Shown: positions 23,668-35,672 of the stretch, in pieces | Numbering within the stretch: position 1 is the first letter of the stretch | Layout of the letters: each line of letters opens with the position of its first letter | NCBI RefSeq assembly: GCF_033473495.1 | Contig: NC_088936.1 | Span: 992,001-1,056,000 of the forward strand | Direction: 5' to 3' | Source: Cercospora beticola | Taxonomy: Eukaryota; Ascomycota; Dothideomycetes; Mycosphaerellales; Mycosphaerellaceae | DNA: 64,000 nt | Made by a program: the position numbers and the translations under genes | The notes under the pieces: model-generated | Told to the model about the DNA's origin: nothing | What the model saw: only the letters and a program-made list of their open reading frames with translations | Database searches by the model: none

Positions 23668-24064
23668 CGTCGTCTTCAGAGATGTTTGGGATTCCGCCAA
23701 CTGAGTTGCAGCTATGTGCGCTGTTAAGCACGATTCGATTGATTTGCGCAGCTGGTGACTTGCAGCACTAGAATCTGTTTCGTACAGGAACGATGTGTTG
23801 CATCGACCTTGATAACCAACCTTCGGGCCATTTATACCACACTTACATTCTACGACAACAACTTCTGGTTTTCGGCACACAGTGTACGACAGGACTTGAA
23901 GACTAAGATGCCGATGCAGTGGAACCCAAGCAAATCATGCAGTGGATCGAACGATTCTGCCAACCCCGGAGGCTCACATCATGGTGTCGAGATTCGCATT
24001 TACATATCGACTCTGCGTACATTTGCTTGGTAAAGCAAGCTCTACCCCCCGGGGCTGACCCAGA

Positions 24065-24874
24065 TCAAGACACATGGTGGATGATCTCGAACAGTGTGCC
24101 CGATGGATCCCGAAATTCTGCATCATGGAGGAGACCCTCGGGCGTCTCCTCAAGCAGCCCGTCGTATGCGAGATCCTCTGCTCTGGTGACTTCCCTCACC
24201 ACCTGCAAGCCATTTGCCTGATGATTTTGATGTGCCGCTGTCCCATAATACGCTGTTGCTTGGACGCGAGCGACTGCGCTTCCGTGAATCGTGTCACTCA
24301 GTCCCAGCAACTCTTGCGTCCGCGCATTCACAAATGCCTCCAACGCACGATTCAGGCAATTTGTAGCCTCGGTGCTACGATGATGTGGCTTGATGTAGAG
24401 TCGACCCGCGATCCATCGCGTCTCGAGTCGTCCATCCACTGGCGCTAAAGCGGCATCTCCGAAGAAGTTGTACTGTTTGGCTGAAAGTGGTCCGTGCATT
24501 GCACAAATCCCAACCCACTGACCTTCTTCTAGGCTACTACTGCCGCTGATTGCATTTGGTGCCACCAAAATCCAGAAAATCGATTCTCCATTAGTGGCCT
24601 CAGCAGTCCAGTCCTCCGTGCTTTTCAGGAATTGGGGAGCATACAGGAGTATGCGTTGTTGAATTGCACAAATAGCTTCCACATTGATCAATGCAAATTT
24701 GCGGATCAAATTTGCCTCCAATTGCCGAGGGACTTGAACGGCGGTGTATTGTGTCGTCGAAGATGTCTTCATCACGAATGGTGCCCGGAACTGCTGATTG
24801 TGTTCTACAGGAATCTTGATACGGAGCACTTTGTGTATCCGGATGAAGGGTCCGTGGCGTCTTACGGGATACAT
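24065..24874 (-). CDS. GNAT-like N-acetyltransferase domain protein
   Basis: Protein of about 235-269 residues, depending on whether the ATG at 24772 or 24874 is used; further upstream the frame begins only with GTG. The layout suggests the GNAT fold: an N-terminal helix, a beta-strand block with QWVGICAMHGPLS, a motif-A-like stretch (LYIKPHHRSTEATNCLNRA) where the acetyl-CoA pyrophosphate would bind, and a C-terminal segment resembling the N-x-x-A-x-x-x-Y motif. The classical Q/R-x-x-G-x-G/A loop is poorly preserved, so activity is uncertain. It is divergent to the PKS with under 400 bases between starts, so the two may share control. Acetylation of the polyketide is possible but unproven. 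Confidence 0.55.
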   Translation of the reverse strand: MYPVRRHGPFIRIHKVLRIKIPVEHNQQFRAPFVMKTSSTTQYTAVQVPRQLEANLIRKFALINVEAICAIQQRILLYAPQFLKSTEDWTAEATNGESIFWILVAPNAISGSSSLEEGQWVGICAMHGPLSAKQYNFFGDAALAPVDGRLETRWIAGRLYIKPHHRSTEATNCLNRALEAFVNARTQELLGLSDTIHGSAVARVQATAYYGTAAHQNHQANGLQVVREVTRAEDLAYDGLLEETPEGLLHDAEFRDPSGTLFEIIHHVS

Positions 24875-25167
24875 GCATGATATATTGTATGCACACCACA
24901 GTCGGCCTGACTGGAGAACATGGATATCAGGAAGCGAGCATGTCCTTGATCCGCAGTTCCGTTCCCTTATGTGCACCCGAACCGGGTACGCGGGACATGC
25001 AGGACTTATCGTACCTGTGGCGAACAGAAGGCAAGCCTCAATGTCATTGATTCGACTTTGTGACTATGACGAACATATGCTGAGGTCCGCCTTCTGGAGA
25101 GTGATGAGTCCACCGCTGCACTAAGAATCTGGTCGACGCCGTATCAATCGACATCGATTCCACAACC
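24875..25167. promoter_or_regulatory. Divergent promoter region between GNAT-like gene and PKS
   Basis: This 293-base stretch separates the starts of two oppositely oriented genes and must hold both promoters unless the GNAT gene starts further in. I did not identify a defined factor site. Confidence 0.35.
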
Positions 25168-28100
25168 ATGGATCGTACAAACGCCGAACGAGTTGCCATC
25201 ATTGGCATGTCCTGCACTCTACCAGAAGACATCAACGATGCCGATGGTTTATGGGACTACTGTGCCCGTGGTCAATGTTCAGCCTCGGAGATTCCAGCGT
25301 CGAGATTCAAGAGCAAGGACTTCTACCACGAGGACCACTCAAAGAGGGGACACTTCAATATTACGGCTGGCAGCTTTCTCAATCAAGATGTTTCAGCCTT
25401 TGATGCTCGCTTCTTCAACCTCAACGAAGCAGAATCCACAGCCATGGATCCGCAACAAAGGCTTCTGCTGGAGTGTACATATCGAGCCCTTGGAAATGCT
25501 GGTCTGGAATTCGATCAGCTGGCTGGCCGTTCAGATGTTGGCGTCTTTGCTGGTGCGTCCAAAAGCGATTACGAAGACAGAATGAATCAAGATCCGTACA
25601 CCGCATCTCGCTATGCTGCGACAGGCAATGCGATGACCATGTTCGCTAATCGGCTTTCATACTTTCTGAATATACACGGCCCCTCAGTCACCGTCGACAC
25701 AGCATGTTCGTCCAGCTTGACGGCGCTACATCTGGCTGTACAAAGCCTCCAACGCGGAGAATGTTCCTACGCAATCGTCGGCGGGTCCTTCTTGCAGCTA
25801 TCGCCAACCATGTTGAGCAACATGGGAAACCTCGGTACGCTGAGCAAGGATGGAAAAAGCTACTCGTTCGATCACCGAGCACAAGGTTATGGACGAGGAG
25901 AAGCCGTCAGTTGCATTGTGTTGCGAACAGAAGCACAAGCAAAAAGTTCAGGCGACCCTATTCGAGCCATTGTCAGGGCTACTGGCGCCAATCATGGTGG
26001 CAGGTCTCCTGGAATTACGTATCCTAATGGAGAAGCACAAGAGGCCCTCATACGCAATTTGTATGAGGCCGTTGGCTTGGACCCGGCAGATACAGACTAT
26101 GTTGAAGGCCATGGTATGCATCGCACGGTTCATGGTGTGTCACCGGAATGCTAAAATATCGTTCAAGGCACTGGCACTGAACGTGGTGACCCTATCGAAG
26201 CCAACGCAGTTCTATCTGTGTTTCGCGGCGAGGGCCACGCGCGCAGCCGCCCTCTCTTCCTCGGGAGCATCAAGTCAAATTTTGGTATGATTCAGAGTCT
26301 GCTTGCCTCTTGCTCTGAGCTAAACAACCAGCTTAGGCCATTCTGAAGGAGCCAGCGGCATTCTATCAGTCATCAAGTGTGTTCTCATGCTCGAAAGATC
26401 TGTCATCCTACCCAATGCAAACTTCGAGAAGCTCAATCCAGACATAGAGCAAATTGGCCATGCTCTGGAAGTTCCAACGAGGTGTATACCTTGGCCGAGA
26501 GACGCGCTTCGCAGAACATCGATCAACAACTTCGGCTTTGGCGGCTCCAATGCACATGTGATCTTGGAGCAAGCTGCAGATCTACCGTTGACTGCAGTTG
26601 ACGCTGACGTAGAGCATGCGCCGGCCCTGTTCGTCCTCTCTGCTAAGGATGCAGAATGCCTGAAGTCGTGCATGTCAGAGCTCAGGCAGTATCTCCAAGA
26701 GAAGGAAGACTACGACGATGATACTGGCTTCCTGCGACGCTTGAGCAATGCTGGCTGTTGGGGCGTCTCCGTCGGAAATCAGTCCTTTGATAGACAGTCT
26801 GACAGGCGGGGTTGCTTCGATAGCATGCTTCAACAGCCCTAGGAGCTTGAAAGTCTCCGGTGATCATGCGGCAATAGTCGAGCTAGCAGAGAGACTGGAT
26901 GCAAAGTCCATTTTCAATCGAATGTTGAACGTGAATGTCGCATATCACTCTTTGCAGGTGGTACCTTGCGCGCGGCAATATCTGAAAGACATTCAGCCAT
27001 GGCTTGACGGGTGTGATCATGTGGATGACGCATCTATAGTGCTCTACTCCTCTGTCACCGGCGCCAAGGAAGTTGGCAGCTCTGTACGGTCGCCTTGGTA
27101 CTGGACAACCAATCTGATCTGCCCTGTGCAGTTTGTCAAAGCGAGCCTGGTCATGATGCAGGATCTTGCCAACGACAATTGCGGGAAAAGCGTGTCTGTC
27201 ATCGAGATCGGACCGCACGCGACACTTTCAGGGCCGCTACGAGAGACGGCGAAAGAGACACTTCCGCAATATTTTTCTTTCTCGTACCACGTTTCCATGC
27301 GAAGGAACAACACCAGCACGGACGGCGTTTTGGAACTCGCTACATCACTGGTCAACAGCGGCGCCCGGTTCAATGACGAGTTCTGGAAGACAATGCCCCA
27401 AATACTCGGGACACGATTGCTGACAGATCTGCCGCCTTACCCTTTCAATCACAGCCAGAGCCTCTGGCACAGTAGTAGGCTTGCAGACTCTCATGCATTT
27501 GGAGGCTCTCCATGGAATGTCTTACTTGGTCATAGAGCCACAAACAGCGTCGGAGACTCAAGAGAATGTCGCAACGTCTTCACGCTTCAAGATATTCCTT
27601 GGTTGAGAGAGCATTGTATCCACGGAGCTGTTGTCTTCCCTATGGCAGGGTATGTTTCTGCTGCTATCGAGGCCATCGCACTGGAGAATGTCGATAGAAA
27701 GCAAGGAGTGGAAGCCTGCCGCATCAGAGAAATGGTCATTGGAAAAGCTCTGATCTTGTCTGATGACCAGGATAATGAGCTCTTCACCGTCTTGCGGCCG
27801 CGAAGACTTGGCACCAGAGTGACGAGCCAGACCGGAGACTTTGACTTTACGATCTCTTCTTGGAACAAGGCTGCGGGCTTTGTGGAACATTGCTCGGGAA
27901 TTGTTTCTGTCGTGGAAGTAAAAGCGCCGAATGCTGAGGACGATGCTGCGGAGAGGTCTCGAAAGCACTTTGACAGTATGCGCCATTCGATCGAAAACGA
28001 AACCACCAGGAAGATTGATGTCAATGCTATGTATCGACAGGCGAAGCAGCAGGGCATGGAATATGGACCAGCGTTCCGTTTGATGTCAAGCTTCTGGACA

Positions 28101-31100
28101 GGCAACGATGCTGCAAGAGGGATGATCACGACCACGACAGCGATGGAGCACGAAAATCAATTGATCATAAATCCTACAACGCTGGACGCAGCTCTTCACG
28201 TCGGTCTGTGTAATCTGAACAGCAACCCAGGCAGACTGGCAAAACTGGTTGCACATGTGCCTATCTTCGTGGAAGAAGTGTATGTCTCAACCGCCGCGAT
28301 ATCGACCACAGGCCCACTGGAAGTATACTTCCATGACCCTCGCGCGGAAGCTATGGGTGAGTCTACAGTTGGCAATCTCAGCTGCTTCGTGGGGCCCAAT
28401 CCCGTTATCAAGATTCGAAACTTGCGAATGAAGAAGATGCAGCAAGCCAAGGAAGAGCTCAGTGATGCGGAAAGCATCAATCCGATGAAGTATCAGTGGT
28501 TCGAGCATCCGAATTTCTGGTCAGATGAGATTTTGAAGAGGATGCGAGACAAACTGCCGATGATGCGAACTGAAGTCCTAGAAGAACTGGAAAGGATCGA
28601 AAGAGCGGCGCTGCGTTACATGCAGAAGGCTCTTCAGCAGTCTTCTGTACCTGAATTACCCCACTTGGTTAAGATGAAGCAATGGATGACCACAGTCGTC
28701 GGATTAGACAACTTGAACGAAGACGATCCCGACGAAATTGATACTTTGATGGCCACATCCTCAGTAGACATGCGCTGCATTTGTGGCGTAGGCCAGCAAC
28801 TTCCGGAAATCGTGAGAGGAGAAGTCGACGCACTCTCAATTCTAAAACAATCTGGGCTCGACACCATCTACGAAGAAAGCAGAATTTTCTCTCACAGCGC
28901 ATCGCTCCTCGCACATACCATTTCTCAACTAGCCTTTGAGAACCCCAGCATGCGCATACTAGAGGTTGGAGCCGGAACAGGAGGCTTCACGAGGCGCATT
29001 ATCGAAGAAATGGACTCGTTGCCTCGGATCCCTAGTCGATTCTCAGAGTACTGGTACACAGACATTTCTCCGGCATTCATTGGTCCTGCGCAAGCGAGAT
29101 TCGAGAAATGGTCAGCGAAGATGAAGTTTCAAACATTGGATATTTGCTCTGAGCCATCTCTGCAAGGGCTCGGCGTAGGCGAATTCGACCTTGTCATTGC
29201 TGCGGATGTGGTTCATGCAACGCCATCAATTCAACAATCGTTGCGGAATGTCCGCAAGCTGCTCAAACCAGGCGGCACGTTGGCTTTAGTGGAACTATCT
29301 CGTTTCTCGCCGTTCTTCATGCCTTTTGCCACGCTGCCGGGATGGTGGTCGAGGCCAGAAGGGCCGATACTTTCAAACCAAGAGTGGCATGATGAATTAG
29401 TGGAGGCTGGGCTCACGGGCTGTCATGCGTATGTTGAAGATATGAAGAGCGGTGGCACTCATTGTTTGATTTGGAGCCACGCAAGACACGAAGTTCCTGA
29501 TGATTCTCCGGGCAAGGTTTCAATTATCTGTGAGCACGCAAATGCTGCACGTCTGTGCGAGCAAGAGCTCACTCGTGCGAAATCAAACACGGACCCGGCC
29601 ATCCACTCTTCTCTGGCACAGATCATTGACACAGATATGCGGCTATCGATCGTGGTCGAAGAAGCATCAAAATGCAGCTTATTGAATCCAGAACCTGGCC
29701 AACTCGAAGCGATACAATACATGTGTGCCAAAGCGGAAGGCATACTGTGGGTAATTCGATCTTCCTCAGAAACAGCACAGGATTCTGCTGTCGCCGGCCT
29801 GGCGTTCGGCTTCGCGAGGACAGTGCGTTTGGAATACCGGCAACTCAAATTCGTCATGTTGAATATTGTCGATACTGGGGAGCTGGATGCCATGGCTGTC
29901 GTTGGCAAGGTCTTTCGGCACACCTTCATCGACAAGCCGGGTAGACAAGAGACGGACATTGATCTTGTGTGGGAAAAGGATCGCTTGCTCTATCCTCGAT
30001 TGTTGTCTTGCGAGTCTGCGAGGAGCGCATTGAGTGCTTTTGACGAATCTTCATCGCCGCAGTTGGGGGAGTTCTGGCCAGAGAGCAGGGCCGCTGCAGC
30101 TCACAATGGACCGTATCGGATTGCTTGACTCCCTGCATTTTTCAGCAGCTCCGCGAACGCTTCTAGAAGATCCACTTGGAGATGACGAGGTCATCATCGA
30201 GATCAAGGCCACTGGCCTCAATTTTCGAGATGTGCTTATTGCTCTCGGTAGAGTACCCTGGACCTCTCCTGGCAAAGAGTGCAGTGGCGTTGTCGCTGCC
30301 GCAGGCTGTAAAGCAGGACTTCGATACCAGAAAGGTGACCGCGTAGTCCACCTAGGCGATGGATTATTCGCGACGCATGCGCGTTGTAATATAACCACCA
30401 TCGCCAGGATCCCTGATGGTTCAAGCCTTGGCTTCAGCGAGGCAGCATCAATTCCCATCATCTTCTGCACGGCGTACGAGTCATTGGTCTGTCGTGCAAA
30501 CCTACAACCGAAAGAGAAAATCTTAATTCATGCGGCTGCAGGTGGCGTGGGCCAGGCTGCGATTCAAATCGCCCAGCAGCTTGGTGCAGAAATCTACTGC
30601 ACTGTCGGATCCCCGGAGAAGAAGAAATTCATGATCGATCACTACAATATCAATCCTAGCAGGATATTTTCGAGCCGTTCCACTGATTTTGTGGAGGGAC
30701 TTCAGTTTGCAGCTGACGGCGGAGTGGATGTCGTGTTGAACTCTCTGTCCGAAGACCTTCTTCAGGCTAGCTGGAGATGTCTTGCACCGCTTGGAAGATT
30801 CATCGATATTGGGAAGCGAGATGCGTTAGCTAACAGTGCACTCGAAATGGCGCCGTTTGACAAAGGAGTTACCTACTCGGCTGTGCAACTTGATGTGTTG
30901 ATGCTGCAAAGGTCAGACAGGACAAAGCAGCTGCTAGACACAGTGATGGAGAACTTCGCGCACGGCACTTGGAAACCTGTCCACCTGGCAGAGAAGTTCT
31001 CAGTGGGGCAACTCGAGAGCGCTATGCGTCTCATGCAATCTGGGAAACACATTGGTAAGATTATCATAAATAACGATCGTGATGCACGAGTCCCCTTGCG

Positions 31101-32359
31101 TGGTACGAAAGCAGCAAGAATGTCAGAGATACGAAGAGATGTGACTTACCTCATCACTGGCGGTACGAGTGGTCTCGCAAGCTCGCTCTCGAGATGGCTT
31201 GTCGAAAAGGGAGCCAAACATATCGTGTTGGCATCAAGAAGTGGGGATGCCCGGTCTGCAAGCGCTCAAGAATTGATGGAGTATGCTCGAACCAGAGGTG
31301 CGACCATCTCGATGGAGCAGTGTGATGTTGGATCCGAGGCCCAAGTCGCTGATCTACGCGAACGTATCGAGAGGGAAGGAATGCCAAAGTTGCGAGGCGT
31401 CATACATGGCGCCATGGTTCTCAAGGTGAGTCTATTTAGTTCCAGAGCCACAGTCAGATCTACGCTGATCATTCGTCCACTCCCAGGATACCATGTTCTC
31501 GTCCTTGACAGCGGGAGAGTGGAATGCTGTGCTCCGGCCCAAAGTACAGGGTGTGCTGAATCTCTACTACTCCCTCAGAACCCGCAGCTTGGATTTCTTC
31601 GTCTGCCTCTCCTCGGTCGCGGCTGTAGTGGGTAACGTCGGGCAAGCTCCATATTCTGCTGCAAATGAGTTCATGGACCGTTTCTGCGCATGGTGGAGCC
31701 GACAGAATGGCCAGAAAGCTATTTCGATCAATCTTCCGTCAATATCAGACGTAGGATACGTTGCTGAGGCCATTGAGGCAGGCATCACGGCATTTTCGGA
31801 CAAGGTCTATGCCGCGTCGCTGTCCGAGGAGGCAGTGTGTAAGGTTATGGACGCCGCTCTCCAGGACAATGGTAAGAAGAGTGACAGTTGGGATCATCAA
31901 AGGAGTAACAATGTGGTCGTCGGGATTCCTCAAGTCCCCGCTTTAAGGCCCATCATCGAAGAAGTAGGACCGGCACTTTCCATCATGAAGCACAGCATGG
32001 ATGCATTATCTCGAGAGGAGAGCCAGGGAAGCTCTGTGTCCATCTCTGACACTACGAGGCAATCCGTCGCAGCTCAGCTCTCAAATATTCTGGAGCCAGC
32101 GGAGAGAAAGTCCGTAATACAAGCAAATCTGCGCAAAAGAATTGCGGCCATCACGTTGAGAGATCTGGAGAACATCGCATCCGAAAGTGCCATTGCGGAT
32201 CTTGGGCTGGACTCGCTCGTCACTGTAGAACTGCACAGCTGGATCTTGAAGGAGCTCGATGCCAGAGTCACCGTCATGGAAATCATCGGATTCCAAACTT
32301 TCAAGCAGCTGGTAGACATTTTGTGCGAACGTTCACCATTGATCAACGGTAAAAGCTGA
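25168..32359 (+). pseudogene. Highly reducing PKS with deleted acyltransferase N-terminus
   Basis: Domain order: KS (25180-26570), AT remnant (26748-27470), DH (27500-28430), C-methyltransferase (28790-29480), structural KR, ER (30120-31075), KR (31140-31900), ACP (32090-32340); no release domain. Introns: 26114-26167, 26285-26336 and 31426-31486. KS keeps DTACSSS, EGHGTGT and KSNFGHSEG. DH has WLREHCIHGAVVFP, MT EVGAGTGG, ER HAAAGGVGQAAIQ, KR GGTSGLASSL with SSVAAVV and YSAANEF, and ACP LGLDSL. The conserved linker after KS runs straight into MLAVGASPSE, in another reading frame. About 200 AT residues, including GQGAQW and the Ser motif GHSxGE, are absent. A second frame change lies near 30085-30105. 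Malonyl loading should fail. The remaining 1100-codon middle frame is intact, so the damage is recent or an assembly error. Confidence 0.88.
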
Positions 32360-32688
32360 CTTCATTGTGCTGGGTAATGATACTACGGTACATGGGCCTC
32401 GACATAAGCTTGTATAGTGCAAAATGCAATGCTCCACTTGCAGTGTCCAACAATCGACTAAGCTCTTTCGTAACTACAGTATCCTAAAGAACATAAATAC
32501 TATTGGGAAGGTTTGACTTCGCATCACGTGCTCGATTCATCACGTCGTGACCTCCGCGTCATGTTCATCACTTCTCTCCCCCAATCTCATCACTCAACAT
32601 CTATTTCCTTGATTCCATGCAGATATATCACTGAGCAGGCAATAATCGCTCATTCGTGGCCACAAAAAGTAATTCCACAAGACAAATC
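32360..32688. promoter_or_regulatory. Intergenic between PKS and OYE, with palindromic sites
   Basis: This short spacer carries CACGTG (an E-box) at 32525-32530 and the near-palindrome TCACGTCGTGA at 32540-32550, about 140-165 bases before the OYE start. Such sites fit bZIP or bHLH factors, but the match is by eye only. Confidence 0.3.
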
Positions 32689-34230
32689 ATGACAGTCAGC
32701 TCCGGCGATGACTACACCGCATACTTCACCCCAAAACAATCAACACCAGTCGGTGCCGCACTCCTAGATCCCGAGCATGGCATCACAGAAACCACCATAA
32801 ACACCATCTTCCGCCCACTGACAATCCGCGGCATAACTTTCTGCAACCGCATCTTCGTCTCGCCCATGTGCATGTACAGCTGCGCAGGCGACGGCATGAT
32901 GACCGACTTCCACGTAGTCCATGCTGGCCAATTCGCCTTACGCGGTGCAGCTTTAGTAACCTTGGAAGCAACAGCCGTGCTGCCATCGGTATGCCGCTGA
33001 GTGGCTCTGCCAGAGGACCAGCAGCTGACCAGCTCAGGGCCTAAATTCTGTCCAAGATGCCGGCTTATGGTCTGACGAGCACATCGCACCTGTTAACCGC
33101 GTGGTAGACTTCATACATTCACAATCGAAACATGCAGCGATCCAGCTTCAACACGCAGGCCGGAAAGCAAGTATTTGTCCTCCATGGCTTGGCCTCAGAA
33201 CTGTACCAGAGAAATATGGAGGTTTTCCCGATGGTGTTCTTGCGCCGACTGCGGAATCTTGGAACGATAATTATGCGAAACCAAAGGAAATGACTGAAGA
33301 AGAAATCTGGGGGGTTATCGAAGCTTTTGGACAAGCTGCTCACCGAGCAGTTAAAGCTGGATGCCGAATCGTTGCAGTGCATGGGGCTCATGGTTATTTG
33401 ATTCATTCTTTCGCGAGTCCTGCGAGCAATAAACGTACTGATCAGTGGGGAGGCAGCTTCGAGAATCGTATTCGTTTCGCGGTGGAGGTTATTCGGAGCA
33501 TCAGGCGTAATGTGCCTCCCGAGACGCTTCTTTTCTGGAAGATTTCAGCGGTAAGGATAAATTTCTGACGATACATAGAGGCTGATGAACTCCAATAGGT
33601 AGACTGGCTACCTCTCGGCGAAGGCTGGGAGCTGAGCGATACTCTCCGCTTCGCACCCATTCTCGCAGCCGAAGGCATCGATATGCTCGACGTCTCAAGC
33701 GGCGGTACCGATCGAAGGCAAAAGGTGGAAATGGGACCACAATACCAAGTCAAATTCGCTAAAGCAGTGAAAGATTTGAAAATTCCAGGTCTCTACATTG
33801 GCGCTGTAGGTTGGATTCGAGATGGGGCCACCGTTGCTGATGTAGGTCTAAACATCTCAAACTCGGCAATGAACGACTCCGGTTGTGTTGCTGACCTCGC
33901 ACAAAGATCATCGAAAATGAAAAAGCAGACTTCTGCTCGGTCGCACGAGAGTTCTTACGAGACCCGAACTTCGTGCAACGTGTAGCATTGGAGGTCGGTA
34001 CAAAGATCGCTTGGCCAGACCAGTATCATCGTGCCTCAAGTACAACTCCTGTCTCCTTGAGCGCAATTGCAATATCTGACATTTTCGTAGTGGCAGGAAG
34101 CTACGTCGAATCAACAACGAGCATATCCACAGACGCCAAAGCCCACGTGCACATTACCAAAGACAACACTTTGGATAATGCAAAAGCACCGTCTGCGCTG
34201 GATTCTAATGAGCCTAGATCGAGCAGATAG
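32689..34230 (+). CDS. Old Yellow Enzyme-type NADPH:flavin oxidoreductase (YqjM-like)
   Basis: FMN enzyme of the OYE family, YqjM branch, which reduces activated C=C bonds. Four exons: 32689-32988, 33038-33550, 33599-33841 and 33907-34230 (introns 49, 48 and 65 nt), about 459 residues. Motifs in order: NRIFVSPMCMYS, LQHAGRKA, the catalytic HGAHGYLIHSF, NKRTDQWGGSFENRIRF, LDVSSGG, ADFCSVAREFLRDPNF and WPDQYHRA. The last intron is needed to reach the flavin-binding AREFLRDP segment. The frame upstream begins with GTG, so the ATG at 32689 is taken. A tail of about 70 residues after QYHRA is unusual for the family. It directly follows the PKS on the same strand and could act on its product. Confidence 0.87.
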
Positions 34231-34396
34231 TATATCAGGCGCTGATGAGGACAAGAGTCCGCGGTCGATAAGAGCCAGGTGAGTAACCATAGCACTGCAC
34301 CGGGACAAGCTTCTACCAGAAATCCGTATTGCAGTGAAAATCTAAGTTAGACTCATAAGCTTTCACTTGCGCCATAGCACCACGTCCTTAGGAAGG

Positions 34397-34403
34397 TATA
34401 TAT
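34397..34403 (+). promoter_or_regulatory. TATA-like element before the F-box gene
   Basis: TATATAT lies about 133 bases upstream of the ATG at 34536, followed by a pyrimidine-rich leader (CTCCTCCTCTGCCTTCC). Confidence 0.35.
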
Positions 34404-34535
34404 GGATCCTCCCGAACGCCACTGGCACTTTTTTCCCGTCGTCGCTACTACATCCTTGCTCCTCCTCTGCCTTCCTTACTCACAAATAGTAGAACATCTA
34501 GCCTAGCGTCAAGCATCACCGCAACCATTGGCGCA

Positions 34536-35672
34536 ATGGAATCCGCGATGACTCTCGACAATTGTGCTTTCGTCAAGCTGCCTACAGAGCTACGACTTCA
34601 GATTGCCGGGTACCTGGACGAAAGCGATCTAACCACGCTACGTACACTCTGCTCGACTCTCGCCCACGACACCGCCGATAGATTTGCCGATCGCTTCTTT
34701 CGAACTCGACGCCACCGATACGTACCCTCTTCACTGGGAGCCTTGCTTGAAATAAGCACGTCCCGATTCGCCAGTCACCTCCAAGTCCTCGAGATTGAAA
34801 GTCGCCGACTCGACTTCCTTATCCCACGCCTTCCTGCAACACTTTTCGCAGACATGCAGGGACAGCTTCGGACTATACTGAAGAACTTGGCAACGACAAG
34901 CACATGCAAGCGAATCAATGTAGTGGCTGGACCGCGGTCCACTCATCATAACATTGCCTTGAACGCAGTCCTTCTGGCCCTCATCGAGAATAACTACGAC
35001 ATCGATACCCTTGGCTGCGATTTCTGGGGACCTGAGTACTACCCACCAAACTCGGACACTCTGAGCCAAGATCAGCTTCCGTTCAACCCTCGTATCCGAA
35101 TAGATGGATTGGTACGATTCCTGTCCTCGTTGCCATGCCTGGAATTTACGGTTCCTCCGTTTAGCCAACATACTTTTGACAACGCAAAGACCTCCTGCAA
35201 TGAGCTCCAAAAGGCCCTCGCTTTGTGCGACACTGATCCGAAGCTCATCTTTCGTGGACACAGCAGGAGAGAATTACAATGGGCGCGAGAGGACATGTGG
35301 AGGTTGCCTCTACATACCATAATCCTGGAAGGTATTACAATCGAGCTAAAGGAGGATCTCACGTCTTTACTCGAGGTCATGGAAGGTTCACTCAGGGTCT
35401 TGAGGCTGGATCGAATAAGATGTCGTGGTGAATTCGGCTGGCAACTCATTCTGCTTCGGATAGGACAGCTTCTGGCACTCGACCATGTCAAATTCGAGGG
35501 ACTTGTCAATGTTGACTCCAGTGACCATCCTACCAGTCCGCAAGAACTTACAAGCAAGCCCTATAGCTACGAAGAATTTGGTCGGGAGAAAATCCGTACT
35601 CATCTGCTTCAGCTCGACCTAGACAGCGAGGACTGGGAGCCACGTCTGAGGGTAGGCGAAGTACAGAATTGA
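34536..35672 (+). CDS. F-box domain protein
   Basis: Single-exon protein of 378 residues. An F-box lies near residues 13-50 (VKLPTELRLQIAGYLDESDLTTLRTLC), followed by a leucine-rich region without clear repeats. F-box proteins connect substrates to SCF ubiquitin ligases through Skp1; the target is unknown. The ATG at 34536 places the F-box at the usual N-terminal position and a TATA-like element lies upstream. It sits at the right edge of the PKS locus but has no obvious biosynthetic role. Confidence 0.8.
   Translation: MESAMTLDNCAFVKLPTELRLQIAGYLDESDLTTLRTLCSTLAHDTADRFADRFFRTRRHRYVPSSLGALLEISTSRFASHLQVLEIESRRLDFLIPRLPATLFADMQGQLRTILKNLATTSTCKRINVVAGPRSTHHNIALNAVLLALIENNYDIDTLGCDFWGPEYYPPNSDTLSQDQLPFNPRIRIDGLVRFLSSLPCLEFTVPPFSQHTFDNAKTSCNELQKALALCDTDPKLIFRGHSRRELQWAREDMWRLPLHTIILEGITIELKEDLTSLLEVMEGSLRVLRLDRIRCRGEFGWQLILLRIGQLLALDHVKFEGLVNVDSSDHPTSPQELTSKPYSYEEFGREKIRTHLLQLDLDSEDWEPRLRVGEVQN

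Noticed and set aside
24065..24976. 303-codon version of the GNAT-like protein
   Set aside because: The first codon is GTG; the first real ATG in frame is at 24874.
26689..26745. 57-nt intron as an explanation for the PKS AT break
   Set aside because: A GT and an AG exist, but removing the piece neither restores the frame nor supplies the missing AT residues, and it would delete conserved linker.
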